A stretch of DNA of 64,000 nt from Bacteroidales bacterium WCE2004 (lineage in GTDB: Bacteria > Bacteroidota > Bacteroidia > Bacteroidales > UBA932): contig FUZR01000002.1 of the NCBI GenBank assembly GCA_900167895.1, positions 434,001 through 498,000 of the forward strand. The letters run 5' to 3'. Numbering within the stretch: the stretch's first letter is position 1; every line of letters begins with the position of its first letter. Shown piece after piece: positions 40,346 to 51,514 of the stretch. The position numbers and the translations under genes are program-made. Below the pieces are notes generated by a model that was given only the letters and a program-made list of their open reading frames with translations, had not been told where the DNA came from and did not search any database.

Positions 40346-42850
40346 TTACATCCCCATACCCATTCCGGCGCCGCCGCCCATCAGGCTGCTGCCCAGGCTC
40401 TCGGTCGTGCTCTCGGCGTTGAGCACGTCGTCGTTCTGGATGGTCTTGCGGGCGCTCTTGACCCGGACGGAACCCTGCTTGCCGAAGCTCCAGCTGATGC
40501 TGACGTTGAGGTTCTGCATCGGGATCACGTTGACGCTCTCGGAGCGGAAGTCCTTGCCGGAGGTGTAGCTGCGCATCTCCATGCCCTTGCAGCCGGTCAG
40601 CGGCATGGTGTAGTTGACGCTGATGCCCAGGCGGTCGTCGAAGAAGGTCTTGGTCAGCCCGACCATGCCCATGCTCATGCCGGTGCTCCAGCCCTGGAGG
40701 GAGTAGTTGCGGCCCATCGCGACCACGTTGGCGCTCAGGCGGAAGTCCGCGGGGAGGGTCTGCTGGAAGCCCAGCATCGCGTTGTAGCTCAGGCCTCTGT
40801 TGTGCTGGTCCAGCACGGCGCTCGACAGGTCGGTGTAGTTGAGGCCGCCGTTGAGGAAGATGCGGGTCATCGGGCCGGCGTTCCAGTTGACGAAGGCGTT
40901 GAGGCCGGTGACGCTGGTGCGGACGATGTTGCCATAGGTCGTGTTGAGCAGGTGGTCGGCGTCATAGAAGCTGTAGGAGGCGATGCCGTTGGCGGTCAGG
41001 GTCTCGCGCAGGGTGAGGTTCACGATCCACTTGGGGCTGTAGACATTGTAGACGAGGCTGAGGTTGTGGCCGCGCTCGACGTCGAGGTCGCCGTTGCCGT
41101 AGGTGCGGGCGGTCGGGTCGGAGATGTCCACGTAGGGGTTGAGGTAGCTGATGCCCGGGCGGCTGATGCGCATGTTGTAGGACAGGCCGATGTTCTGGGT
41201 CTGGCTGATGTTGAACTGGAGGCTGGCCGTGGGCACGAGGCTGCCGTAGCTGGTGCTGAAGTCGTGGCCCTGTCCGGCGGCGTATTTGACGTCCTGCCAG
41301 GTGTACTCGTAGCGGACACCGCCCATCAGGCTGAAGGCGCCGAGCGTGGTCTTGTACTCGGCATAGAGGGCGCCGATGCGGTTGCTGAACTTGTAGTCCA
41401 GGCTGCCGGCGGGGTTGTACATCCAGTCACCGCCGTCCCAGAGATAGAACTGCTGGAAGGAGCTGTTCAGGCGGCTGATGAACTTGGCGCCGGTGCTCAG
41501 GGTGCCGGTGGCGCCGAGCGGGGTCGTGAAGTCGGCCTGGACCGTGTGGTCGGAGGAGCCCTGGGTGCCGTCGGTCTTGCGGTCGGTCAGGTCGAACCCG
41601 CCCAGCGCGGCGGCGGTGAAGGTGTTCTCGGTCAGGGTCGTGGACGGGCGGCCGGAGAACTGATAGGAAAGGATGAAGCTGCGGCCCGGGACGTCGCTCC
41701 AGAGGTGCTGGTAGTCGACGCCGGCGGTGATGGAGTTGGAGCTCATCTTCGTGAAGGTGGTGCCGTCGTAGGAGAAGCCGTCGCCGTAGATGCCGCCGCT
41801 CATCGTGGTGGAGGCGAAGCCGTCCATCGTGGTGCCGAAGACCATCAGGCCGGCGGTCGCGGACACGAGGTTCTGCGGGTCGATCTCGTAGCTGGCGCTG
41901 AAGTTGCCCATTCCCATCGGCATGGTCATCGCGGACTCGTTGTGGTTGAGGGTCGTGCCGCCCGGGCCGCCGAGCATCTCGCGGGTGACGTCGGTCGTGG
42001 TGCCGGGCATGCTCATGTACATGCCGTTGCCGTTGAGGCTCCAGGAGAATTTGCCCTTCTGCTGGCTCAGGAAGAGGCCGCCGCCACCGCCGCGGGTGCT
42101 GCCCATCGCGCGGAGCGAGCCGTAGAAGCCGTCCGCCATGCTCTGGCCGCCCGTGGCCTCGCGGTTGGTCACGAGGTTGAGGACGCCGCCCACGCCTTCG
42201 GCGTCGTAGCGGACGCCCGGGTTGGTGATGACCTGGATGTCCTTGACGGAGCTGGCGGGCATCATCTTGAAGATCTGGGACGGGTTGCCGGAGAACATCT
42301 GGCTCGGCTTGCCGTCCACGGTGATCTGGAAGCTGGAGGAGCCGTTGACGGTGATGTTGTCCTGGCCGTCCACGGTGACCATCGGGACCTTGCGGAGCAT
42401 TTCCAGCACGGTAGTGGTCTTGGAGTCCACGTCGTCCGCCACATTATAGGTCATGCGGTCCACTTCCATCTTTACGAGCGGGCGCTGTGCTGTGACCGAG
42501 GCGCTCTTGAGGGTCTGGACGTCGTCCACGATGAGGATCTCGCCGAGGCTGAAGCTCTCTTCTTCGCCGAGCTTGAAGGAGACGCGGCGCTCCTGGCGGC
42601 CGATGCCGCTGTACAGCAGCACGTATTCGCCCGCGCCGGTCAGGCGCTGGCAGAACTTGCCGTCCGGGTCGGTCGTCGTGAATGCGACGGGCTTCTCCAT
42701 GTCCGGAGCCTTGAAGAACTGGACGACGGCAGCCGGTTCGCCCTGGCGGGTCAGGGAGTCGAGGACGGCGCCGCAGACGACGGTGCTCTGGGCGTGCAGG
42801 GTCGAGGCGGCCAGCACGGCGATAATCAAAGTGGTGAGGATGCGTTTCAT
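40346..42850 (-). CDS. TonB-dependent receptor-like outer-membrane beta-barrel protein (OMP_b-brl_3 type)
   Basis: An 834-residue outer-membrane protein: signal peptide (to about residue 21), a carboxypeptidase-like domain (VCGAVLDSLTRQGEPAAVVQFF), a plug domain with VLEMLRKVPMVTVDGQDNITVNGSSSFQITVDGKPS, then a barrel. The end is unusual: after the last strand (NVSISWSFGKQG) come about 36 residues with a Gly/Met-rich tail (GGGAGMGMGM). The ATG at 42850 follows a -7 box by 30 nt. Four phased TTCGACGAA sites lie upstream, and the LytS-LytTR pair is the next unit downstream, so the system may regulate this gene. Confidence 0.86.
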   Translation of the reverse strand: MKRILTTLIIAVLAASTLHAQSTVVCGAVLDSLTRQGEPAAVVQFFKAPDMEKPVAFTTTDPDGKFCQRLTGAGEYVLLYSGIGRQERRVSFKLGEEESFSLGEILIVDDVQTLKSASVTAQRPLVKMEVDRMTYNVADDVDSKTTTVLEMLRKVPMVTVDGQDNITVNGSSSFQITVDGKPSQMFSGNPSQIFKMMPASSVKDIQVITNPGVRYDAEGVGGVLNLVTNREATGGQSMADGFYGSLRAMGSTRGGGGGLFLSQQKGKFSWSLNGNGMYMSMPGTTTDVTREMLGGPGGTTLNHNESAMTMPMGMGNFSASYEIDPQNLVSATAGLMVFGTTMDGFASTTMSGGIYGDGFSYDGTTFTKMSSNSITAGVDYQHLWSDVPGRSFILSYQFSGRPSTTLTENTFTAAALGGFDLTDRKTDGTQGSSDHTVQADFTTPLGATGTLSTGAKFISRLNSSFQQFYLWDGGDWMYNPAGSLDYKFSNRIGALYAEYKTTLGAFSLMGGVRYEYTWQDVKYAAGQGHDFSTSYGSLVPTASLQFNISQTQNIGLSYNMRISRPGISYLNPYVDISDPTARTYGNGDLDVERGHNLSLVYNVYSPKWIVNLTLRETLTANGIASYSFYDADHLLNTTYGNIVRTSVTGLNAFVNWNAGPMTRIFLNGGLNYTDLSSAVLDQHNRGLSYNAMLGFQQTLPADFRLSANVVAMGRNYSLQGWSTGMSMGMVGLTKTFFDDRLGISVNYTMPLTGCKGMEMRSYTSGKDFRSESVNVIPMQNLNVSISWSFGKQGSVRVKSARKTIQNDDVLNAESTTESLGSSLMGGGAGMGMGM

Positions 42851-42880
42851 ATCTTTTGCGTTTTGTTTCGATTTCTGCTG

Positions 42881-42888
42881 CAAAATTA
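42881..42888 (-). promoter_or_regulatory. Bacteroidetes -7 box for the beta-barrel gene at 40346-42850
   Basis: Minus-strand TAATTTTG (TAnnTTTG), 30 nt before the ATG. Transcription would start near 42874. Confidence 0.55.
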
Positions 42889-42917
42889 GCCCGCCGACGG
42901 CCCGGGTTCAACGGTTT

Positions 42918-42999
42918 TTCGACGAACGGCCCTTCCCGTTCGACGAAAGCGCCGGCCGGCGGGAGGCCCTTCGACGAATCCCCCTCCCCTTTCGACGAC
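42918..42999 (-). promoter_or_regulatory. Four phased 9-bp TTCGACGAA sites, candidate LytTR regulator binding region
   Basis: Copies are at 42918-42926, 42939-42947, 42970-42978 and 42991-42999 (the last ends in C instead of A). Start-to-start distances are 21, 31 and 21 bp, close to 2, 3 and 2 helical turns, so all face the same side. Each unit is a palindrome around its central base. Two 9-bp repeats separated by 12 bp is the known LytTR binding geometry. The region lies at about -44 to -125 of the barrel gene promoter, where activators work. Confidence 0.6.
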
Positions 43000-43020
43000 C
43001 GGGCCGGCGGGAATAAACAA

Positions 43021-43050
43021 TGTCCGCAAGACGGGGAGGTCTTGCGGACA
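43021..43050 (-). terminator. Intrinsic terminator of the TlpA-like gene
   Basis: A perfect 12-bp stem (TGTCCGCAAGAC at 43021-43032 with GTCTTGCGGACA at 43039-43050), loop GGGGAG on the plus strand. On the minus strand it is followed by TTGTTTATT. It insulates the TlpA-like gene from the barrel gene downstream. Confidence 0.8.
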
Positions 43051-43095
43051 TGGAGGGAATATGCGGCGGCCGGGAAGCCGCCGAAGCTGTCAGGG

Positions 43096-44289
43096 TCACT
43101 GGGCGGGCTGGACCATTTCGCGCAGGTTGCCGACACGATAGCCGACGTGGATGGATTTGATGACGCCGTCGGGAGAGACCAGGACAAACGTGGGGATCGC
43201 CTGGGTGCCATAAGCGCGGAAGATGCCGGCGTTGCCGACCGGATCATGCCAGTTGTTCCAGAAGATGCCGTGCCGCTCCGTCGCCTTGCGCCAGGTCGCA
43301 TCCTCATCCAGGTTGATGCTGACGACGGTCACCCGGTCCTCGAATTCCCGGCTCACTTCGCCGAGCTCGGGGACAGACTTGAAGCAGGGGCCGCAGCCGA
43401 ACTGCCAGAAATCCAGCAGGAGCCATTTTCCCTGGAGTTCGGAGAGGCGCCGGGCCTTTCCGTCCAGGTCGACGAATTCGTAATCCGGGACGGGAGATCC
43501 GATGTCCACCTTTTCGAAGGAACGGAGGTACCCGAGGATTTCCTGCCCTCTCCAAGAAGCTTTCTGCTCGTCCGAAAGACGCTCATAGATGCGCCGGACG
43601 GCCTCCTTATTCTGTTCTTTTCCCAGCGAGACGTCCAACGCCAGACTATGGAGACGATCGAGGGCATATCGGCCGATCTCCACCGTTTCGAGCGCTTTCA
43701 GCTCCTGCTGCGAGATCTTGTCAGCCAACTCCGAGCTGGTCGCATCGGCCTGATCCGCCAACGCACGCAGCGAGTCCTTCTGCGCCTTCGTCAAGTCTTT
43801 CCCCGTCCGGATTTCATTCCGGAGCTCGTCATAACGGGCATCCGCATCCTGCCGCAGATTCCGGTCTTTCTCAGAAACCATCCGCAGGAAGCGCTCCCGC
43901 AGCTTCTGCTCCCGGGAAGGATTGTTGATCCGGGCGCACTCGAAATGCTTTCCTTCACCCCGGACGCGGACGGCGGTTCCCGGCTCGAGATAGAGCGTCG
44001 GTCCGTTATTGAGAAAATTGAAACGGCCATCCGAAATGTCGACCAGCGTGATACTGTAATGGTCCCCACCCAGTGAATCCAGCCGGAAGGAGAAATGACC
44101 GTCCCGCAAGGTATCATTCTGGATTTCCATCTCGGAGGTCCCGCTGGATTCAAACAGGATCGCCAAATACTTGTCATTCTGTTCAAAACCGAGGACGTTC
44201 CCCTCGATCAGGGCACCCCGCTCCGGCGCCTTTTCCGCACACGCGGCCAGCAGAAGTCCGGCCGCCAGCGTCAAGATAGTTTTTCGCAT
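43096..44289 (-). CDS. TlpA/ResA-like thioredoxin-domain lipoprotein
   Basis: A 397-residue lipoprotein (signal to about residue 16, lipobox LLLAAC). The N-terminal 120 residues form a DUF4369-like beta-domain (RGALIEGNVLGF, RDGHFSFRLDS), the middle is a charged helical linker (about 125-250), and the C-terminal 140 residues are a thioredoxin fold with the active site FGCGPCFK (C299, C302) and the cis-proline in QAIPTFVL. It should be a membrane-anchored periplasmic thiol-disulfide reductase, for example for cytochrome maturation or repair of oxidised thiols. The gene stands alone with its own terminator. Confidence 0.88.
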   Translation of the reverse strand: MRKTILTLAAGLLLAACAEKAPERGALIEGNVLGFEQNDKYLAILFESSGTSEMEIQNDTLRDGHFSFRLDSLGGDHYSITLVDISDGRFNFLNNGPTLYLEPGTAVRVRGEGKHFECARINNPSREQKLRERFLRMVSEKDRNLRQDADARYDELRNEIRTGKDLTKAQKDSLRALADQADATSSELADKISQQELKALETVEIGRYALDRLHSLALDVSLGKEQNKEAVRRIYERLSDEQKASWRGQEILGYLRSFEKVDIGSPVPDYEFVDLDGKARRLSELQGKWLLLDFWQFGCGPCFKSVPELGEVSREFEDRVTVVSINLDEDATWRKATERHGIFWNNWHDPVGNAGIFRAYGTQAIPTFVLVSPDGVIKSIHVGYRVGNLREMVQPAQ

Positions 44290-44321
44290 GATCTGCAGTT
44301 TATTGATTATGGGTTAAATAG

Positions 44322-46580
<2,259 letters not shown>

Positions 46581-46587
46581 TTGAAAA

Positions 46588-47523
46588 ATGAAGATAGCCA
46601 GCAAATTAAAGGACCTTTTCAGCGACCGGATCTGGACCCTGGAGCCCGGCAAGGACGACCGCGTATACGCCTGGCTCGTCCGGACCTGGAAGATCATCCG
46701 CATCACCTTCAAGACCTTCACGGAGAACCGGATGGGCTTCCAGTGCGTGTCCCTGAGCTACTTCATCACCCTGGCCCTCGTCCCCTTCCTGGCCTTCGCC
46801 TTCGCCATCACCGGCGGCCTGGGCCTGGACGACAAGATCACCCAGGTGCTGGGCATGATCCTGCCCACGCACCCCGAGATCGTGGACATGCTCGCCGAGA
46901 AGGCAGACAACATCCTCGCCTCGGCGCAGGGCGGCGGCCTCGGCCTCGTGTCCGCCCTGATGTTCCTCTGGGCCGTCCTGTGGATGATGTTCCAGGTCGA
47001 GCGCGTCTTCAACAACGTCTGGGGCATCCTCAAGATTCCCCGCAAGCTCTACAAGCGCTTCGGCTTCTATTTCCTGGTGCTCTTCCTCGCCCCGTTCATC
47101 GTCATCATCTTCGGTTCCGGCATCGTCTACGCCACCAACATGACCGACCTGTTCGGCCTGGACATGAAGGAAGTGCGCGGCCTGTTCAAGTTCATCGGCT
47201 ACGTGGTCTTCTACTTCATCCTCGTGGGCACGATGTCCGTGATGTACAAATACATCCCCGCCACCTACGTCAACTACAGATACGCCTTCTGGGCAGCCCT
47301 GATCGCAGGTCTGATCTTCATGCTGTTCCAGTATCTCTACCTCCATACGCAGATGTTCATGGGCCGGCTCAGCCAGGCCTATGGCCTCCTCGCCGCCGTG
47401 CCGCTCTTCCTGATCTGGCTGAACTTCAGCTGGCAGATCATCATCTACGGCGCGCAGCTCACCTACAGTTTCCAGAATGTCGACAAGTATAAAGTCTCCG
47501 CGTGGGACAACGAAAGCAGATAA
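46588..47523 (+). CDS. YihY/BrkB family inner-membrane protein
   Basis: A 311-residue protein of the YihY (formerly RNase BN-like) family with six predicted membrane segments. Typical features are GFQCVSLSYFITLALVPFLAFAFAI near residues 50-70, an FNNVWGI motif near 136, and the aromatic QAYGLLAAVPLFLIWLNFSWQIIIYGAQ end. The family's function is not settled; transport or lipid roles are proposed. It begins 7 bp after ligA and its stop overlaps the rel start (TAATG), so it is co-expressed with the stringent-response enzyme. Confidence 0.88.
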   Translation: MKIASKLKDLFSDRIWTLEPGKDDRVYAWLVRTWKIIRITFKTFTENRMGFQCVSLSYFITLALVPFLAFAFAITGGLGLDDKITQVLGMILPTHPEIVDMLAEKADNILASAQGGGLGLVSALMFLWAVLWMMFQVERVFNNVWGILKIPRKLYKRFGFYFLVLFLAPFIVIIFGSGIVYATNMTDLFGLDMKEVRGLFKFIGYVVFYFILVGTMSVMYKYIPATYVNYRYAFWAALIAGLIFMLFQYLYLHTQMFMGRLSQAYGLLAAVPLFLIWLNFSWQIIIYGAQLTYSFQNVDKYKVSAWDNESR

Positions 47524-49715
47524 TGAGTTTCTCCCAGTTCACACCCGATGATTACCGCTGCATAGAGCAGGCGTTCGCATCCCTGCTGCAGGTCGCCACC
47601 AAGCGCTGCAAGGACGCAGACGAAGTGGAAACCGTCCGCAAGGCCTTCGAGTTCGCCAACCAGGCCCACAAGAACGTCCGCCGGCGCTCGGGCGAGCCTT
47701 ACATGCTGCACCCGATCGCCGTCGCCCGCATCGTCGTCACGGAGATCGGCCTGGGCTGCAAGTCCATCTGCGCCGCCCTCCTGCACGACGTCGTGGAGGA
47801 CACCTCCTACACGGTCGAGGACATCCGCAACCTCTTCGGCGACAAGATCGCCACCCTCGTGGACGGCCTGACCAAGATCAAGACCGTGCTGGACAACGAA
47901 GACCGCAAGGGCGAGGCGGCCAGCACCGAGAGCCTCCAGGCGGAGAACTTCAAGCGCATCCTGCTCACCCTCAACGACGACGTGCGCGTCGTGCTGATCA
48001 AGCTCGCGGACCGGCTCCACAACTGCCGCACCATCGAGTACATGCCCGAGCACAAGCGCGACAAGATCCTCTCCGAGACGATGTTCATCTTCATCCCGCT
48101 GGCCCACCGCCTCGGCCTCTACAGCGTCAAGTCGGAGATGGAGAACATCTGGCTCCGCTACAAGGAGCCGGAGGACTTCAAGGCCATCACCGAGCGCATC
48201 AAGGGCAACATCGCCCAGCGCGACAAGGACATCGACACCTTCATCGCACCGATCGAGGAGGCGCTCAGGCAGGCGGGCTACCGCTTCGAGATCCGCAAGC
48301 GCATCAAGACCCCCTACTCCATCTGGTACAAGATGCGCACGAAGCGCGTCCCCTTCGAACAGATCTACGACCTCTACGCCGTCCGCATCATCTTCGAGCC
48401 GAAGGAGATCAACAATGTCCAGGCCGAACGCGGACAGGCCTACCTGATCTTCTCCACCATCACGCACCTCTACCGCGAGAACCTCAGCCGCCGCCGCGAC
48501 TGGATCTCCCAGCCCAAGACCAACGGCTACGAAGCCCTGCACTGTACCCTGATGAGCCACGCCGGCTTCTGGGTGGAGGTGCAGATCCGCTCCAAGCGCA
48601 TGGACGACATCGCGGAGAAGGGCATCGCCGCCCACTGGGCCTACAAGAACGACGGCTACATCTCCGAGAACGACTCCGAGATGGACAAATGGCTCGCCGA
48701 GGTCCAGGAAATCCTGATGAGCAGCGACGTCAGCGCCCTCGAGCTGCTGGACATCATCCACAAGGACCTGCTCAGCAGCGAGGTGGTCGTCTTCACGCCC
48801 AAGGGCGAACAGAAGGCGCTCCACAGCGGCGCCACGGCCCTCGACTTCGCCTACCTGATCCACACGGCCATCGGCAACAAGGCCATCGCCGCCAAGGTCA
48901 ACATGAAGCTCGTCCCGCTGTCGCACACCCTCAAGGCCGGCGACCAGGTCGAGATCATCACGGCGGAGAACGCCCGGCCCAAGATCGAATGGGTCTCCTT
49001 CCTGCAGACGCGCTATGCGCGCAACCGCGTGATCGAGTATTTCCGCGGCGACTTCGACGCGATCGCCAAGGAGGGCGAGCGCATCTTCGAGGAGCGCATC
49101 CGCCTGATGGGCCTGCAGAGCACCCGCGAGCTGGTGCGCAAGTTCCTCGACTACAGCCAGCTCCGCGACGAGGACGAGCTGTGGTTCCGCATCGGGCTGG
49201 GACTGCTCGGCCCGGAGGACTTCAAGGCCATCATCGACGAGAAGGACCTCACCGGCGGCGAGCGGCGCCGTTCCCCCCGGCGCGAGGACACCACCCGCCC
49301 GATCCAGTACAAGATCGCCGAGTGCTGCCACCCGATCCCGGGCGACCCGGTGATCGGCTTCTCGATGAACGACAACCTCGTCATCGTCCACAAGAAATCC
49401 TGCCCCGTGGCGGAGAGCCTCGCCAGCAAATACGGCAACCGGATGGTCGTCCCGCAGTGGGGCGCCGTCCAGCAGGAATATCCGATCCGGATCTCGCTCA
49501 AGGGCATCGACCGGCTCGGCCTGCTCAACGATATCTCCAGCTTCATTTCCCGGACCCTCGGGATCAACATGCGCAAGCTGCAGCTCTCCACGGAGGACGG
49601 CCTGTTCGAGGGATTCATCGAGCTGCTCGTCCGCGACAAGAAGAACCTCGAGCGGATGGTCGAAGGCCTGTCCCGCATCGACGGCATCCAGGACGTAATC
49701 CGTACAGACATCTGA
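47523..49715 (+). CDS. rel: RelA/SpoT-type bifunctional (p)ppGpp synthetase/hydrolase
   Basis: A 730-residue Rel protein: HD hydrolase domain with HPIAVARIVV and LHDVVEDTSY, synthetase domain with RIKTPYSIWYKM and ISQPKTNGYEALHCTL, a TGS domain (VVVFTPKGEQKALHSGATALDFAYLIH), a linker and a C-terminal ACT domain (RISLKGIDRLGLLNDISSFIS). Both catalytic halves keep their motifs, so it should make and degrade ppGpp and be the main or only long RSH of the cell. The start at 47523 overlaps yihY by one base. Confidence 0.96.
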   Translation: MSFSQFTPDDYRCIEQAFASLLQVATKRCKDADEVETVRKAFEFANQAHKNVRRRSGEPYMLHPIAVARIVVTEIGLGCKSICAALLHDVVEDTSYTVEDIRNLFGDKIATLVDGLTKIKTVLDNEDRKGEAASTESLQAENFKRILLTLNDDVRVVLIKLADRLHNCRTIEYMPEHKRDKILSETMFIFIPLAHRLGLYSVKSEMENIWLRYKEPEDFKAITERIKGNIAQRDKDIDTFIAPIEEALRQAGYRFEIRKRIKTPYSIWYKMRTKRVPFEQIYDLYAVRIIFEPKEINNVQAERGQAYLIFSTITHLYRENLSRRRDWISQPKTNGYEALHCTLMSHAGFWVEVQIRSKRMDDIAEKGIAAHWAYKNDGYISENDSEMDKWLAEVQEILMSSDVSALELLDIIHKDLLSSEVVVFTPKGEQKALHSGATALDFAYLIHTAIGNKAIAAKVNMKLVPLSHTLKAGDQVEIITAENARPKIEWVSFLQTRYARNRVIEYFRGDFDAIAKEGERIFEERIRLMGLQSTRELVRKFLDYSQLRDEDELWFRIGLGLLGPEDFKAIIDEKDLTGGERRRSPRREDTTRPIQYKIAECCHPIPGDPVIGFSMNDNLVIVHKKSCPVAESLASKYGNRMVVPQWGAVQQEYPIRISLKGIDRLGLLNDISSFISRTLGINMRKLQLSTEDGLFEGFIELLVRDKKNLERMVEGLSRIDGIQDVIRTDI

Positions 49716-49719
49716 TGCC

Positions 49720-51510
49720 ATGAAGCGATTCCTTCCCCTGATCTTCCTCGTCTGCGCCTGCCTGCTGCCGCTCTTCGCGCCTTCCTGCGCCAACACGACG
49801 CAGGCGCCCTCCGGCGGCAAGAAAGACACCATCCCGCCGTTGATCATCGACATCAAGCCGCTGCCGGGCGCCGTGCGCGTCCCGACCGTCAAGACCACGC
49901 TCGTATTCTCCTTCAACGAATACTTCAACGTCAAGACTCCCGGCAACATCTTCCTGTCGCCGCCCCTGCAGCATGCGCCCAAGACGCGCGTCCGCGGGCG
50001 CGACCTCATCGTCACCTTCGAGGACACGCTCGCGGCGAACACGACCTACACGCTGAACTTCACGGACGCCATCGCGGACGCCAACGAAGGCAACATGTTC
50101 CCGGGCTACACCTACGTCTTCTCCACCGGCGAGCAGATCGACTCGATGATGATGACAGGCACCGTGCGCGACTGCAACACGCTCGCCCCCGTCAAGGGTG
50201 CCACCGTGCTGCTCTACAAGGACCTCGCCGACTCGGCCGTCCTCAGGCATCGCCCCTATGCGGCCGTCAAGACAGACGACTGGGGATTCTTCGTGCTCCC
50301 CTTCATCCAGGACACCGTGTACCGCATCTACGCGATCAAGGACGCCAACAACAATAACATCTACGAGCCCGAGACGGAGACCGTCGGCTTCATCGACTCG
50401 CTCATCCGGCCGGTCCTGACGGCCAGCGACACCGTCCCGGAGATCCTCAAATACGACATGCTGGACACCGTCCGCTGTCTGGCGCGGCGCAGCGAGCACG
50501 AGCTCAAGCTCTTCCGCGAGAAGCCGACCAAGCAGTACATCGTCAACAAGGTGCGCACCTCGGAGCGCTCCGCCTACCTGACTTTCATGGCGCCGGGCGC
50601 CTGGATCGACTCGCTGTGGATCCGCGGCTACCGCGCCGACCAGGTGATCAGCCAGTTCAACATCCTGCAGGACAGCCTCGAGTTGTGGATCAACAGCCGC
50701 CGCGCTGCGCCGGACACGATGAGCATCTACGTCAATTACCGCAAGACCGACAGCCTGGGCCGGCTCTCGCCGGCGCAGGAGATCGTGAAGCTGCCGATGA
50801 CGCCGGACAAGCGCACCTACTCCAAGCCCGTCCGCCGCAACCTCAAGCACGACGACACGGTCTGTGTCTACAAGCTCTCGGCCACGCCCGAGACCGTGGA
50901 GCAGAACGGCTTCGAGCTGGAGTTCCGCAACCCGATCATCTGGGCGGAGTTCGACTCCCTCCAGTTCTTCTCGATCAACACCCGGCAGCGCCAGGAGCGC
51001 GCCGAATTCACCGTGGAGCAGGATTCGCTCAACCTGCGGCGCTACATCCTGCGCCCGAAGGACAAGCTCCTGCCCGGATTCGAATACACGATGCGGGTCC
51101 CCTACCGGGCCTTCCGCGACATCAACGGGTTCTGGTCCGACAGCACCCGGGTCAAGGTCAGCCTTCCGAAAGACGAGGCGCTGAGCAGCCTGGACCTCGA
51201 ACTGTCCGGCGTGGACCGCAAGCTGATCGTGGACCTGCTGGGCGAGAAGCGCGACAAGGCGCTCCGCACTTTCGTCATCGACCGGGACGGCGTGCTCCAC
51301 TTCCCCTATCTGCGGACCGGGCGCTACAGCATCCGGATCACGGAGGACGGCAACCGCAACTCGATCGTCGACACCGGTTCGCTGCTGGAACACCGCCAGC
51401 CCGAGAAGGTCGTCTTCCTGGATTTCATGGGCAGCGAATATCTCAGCATCCCGGCCAGCGTCGAGCTCTCGCAGAGCGTATACGTCGCGAACCTTTTCCA
51501 AAACGAATGA
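49720..51510 (+). CDS. Ig-like domain lipoprotein of unknown role
   Basis: A 596-residue lipoprotein (signal to about residue 22, lipobox FAPSC). The first domain (GGKKDTIPPLIIDIKPLPGAVRV...TYTLNFTDAIADANEGNMF) is the Bacteroidetes-type Ig-like Big_5 domain; next is a carboxypeptidase-like segment (MMMTGTVRDCNTLAPVKGATVLLYKD) and a long beta-rich C-terminal part. This protein type is widespread and usually placed near envelope or Rel-linked genes in Bacteroidales; function is not known. It starts 4 bp after rel. Confidence 0.82.
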   Translation: MKRFLPLIFLVCACLLPLFAPSCANTTQAPSGGKKDTIPPLIIDIKPLPGAVRVPTVKTTLVFSFNEYFNVKTPGNIFLSPPLQHAPKTRVRGRDLIVTFEDTLAANTTYTLNFTDAIADANEGNMFPGYTYVFSTGEQIDSMMMTGTVRDCNTLAPVKGATVLLYKDLADSAVLRHRPYAAVKTDDWGFFVLPFIQDTVYRIYAIKDANNNNIYEPETETVGFIDSLIRPVLTASDTVPEILKYDMLDTVRCLARRSEHELKLFREKPTKQYIVNKVRTSERSAYLTFMAPGAWIDSLWIRGYRADQVISQFNILQDSLELWINSRRAAPDTMSIYVNYRKTDSLGRLSPAQEIVKLPMTPDKRTYSKPVRRNLKHDDTVCVYKLSATPETVEQNGFELEFRNPIIWAEFDSLQFFSINTRQRQERAEFTVEQDSLNLRRYILRPKDKLLPGFEYTMRVPYRAFRDINGFWSDSTRVKVSLPKDEALSSLDLELSGVDRKLIVDLLGEKRDKALRTFVIDRDGVLHFPYLRTGRYSIRITEDGNRNSIVDTGSLLEHRQPEKVVFLDFMGSEYLSIPASVELSQSVYVANLFQNE

Positions 51511-51514
51511 CCTT

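Noticed and set aside
40340-42889. A plus-strand reading frame of 849 codons opposite the beta-barrel gene, and similar long antisense frames (47463-50042 minus, 12237-14348 plus, 49615-51639 minus)
   Set aside because: All lie over genes with clear family motifs. They are rich in Arg, Ala, His and Val as expected from the complement of GC-rich codons, have no recognisable domains, and are explained by the base composition.
42918-42999. The TTCGACGAA series as a short CRISPR or tandem repeat
   Set aside because: Nine-base units with 12- and 22-bp spacers and only four copies fit protein binding sites, not CRISPR.
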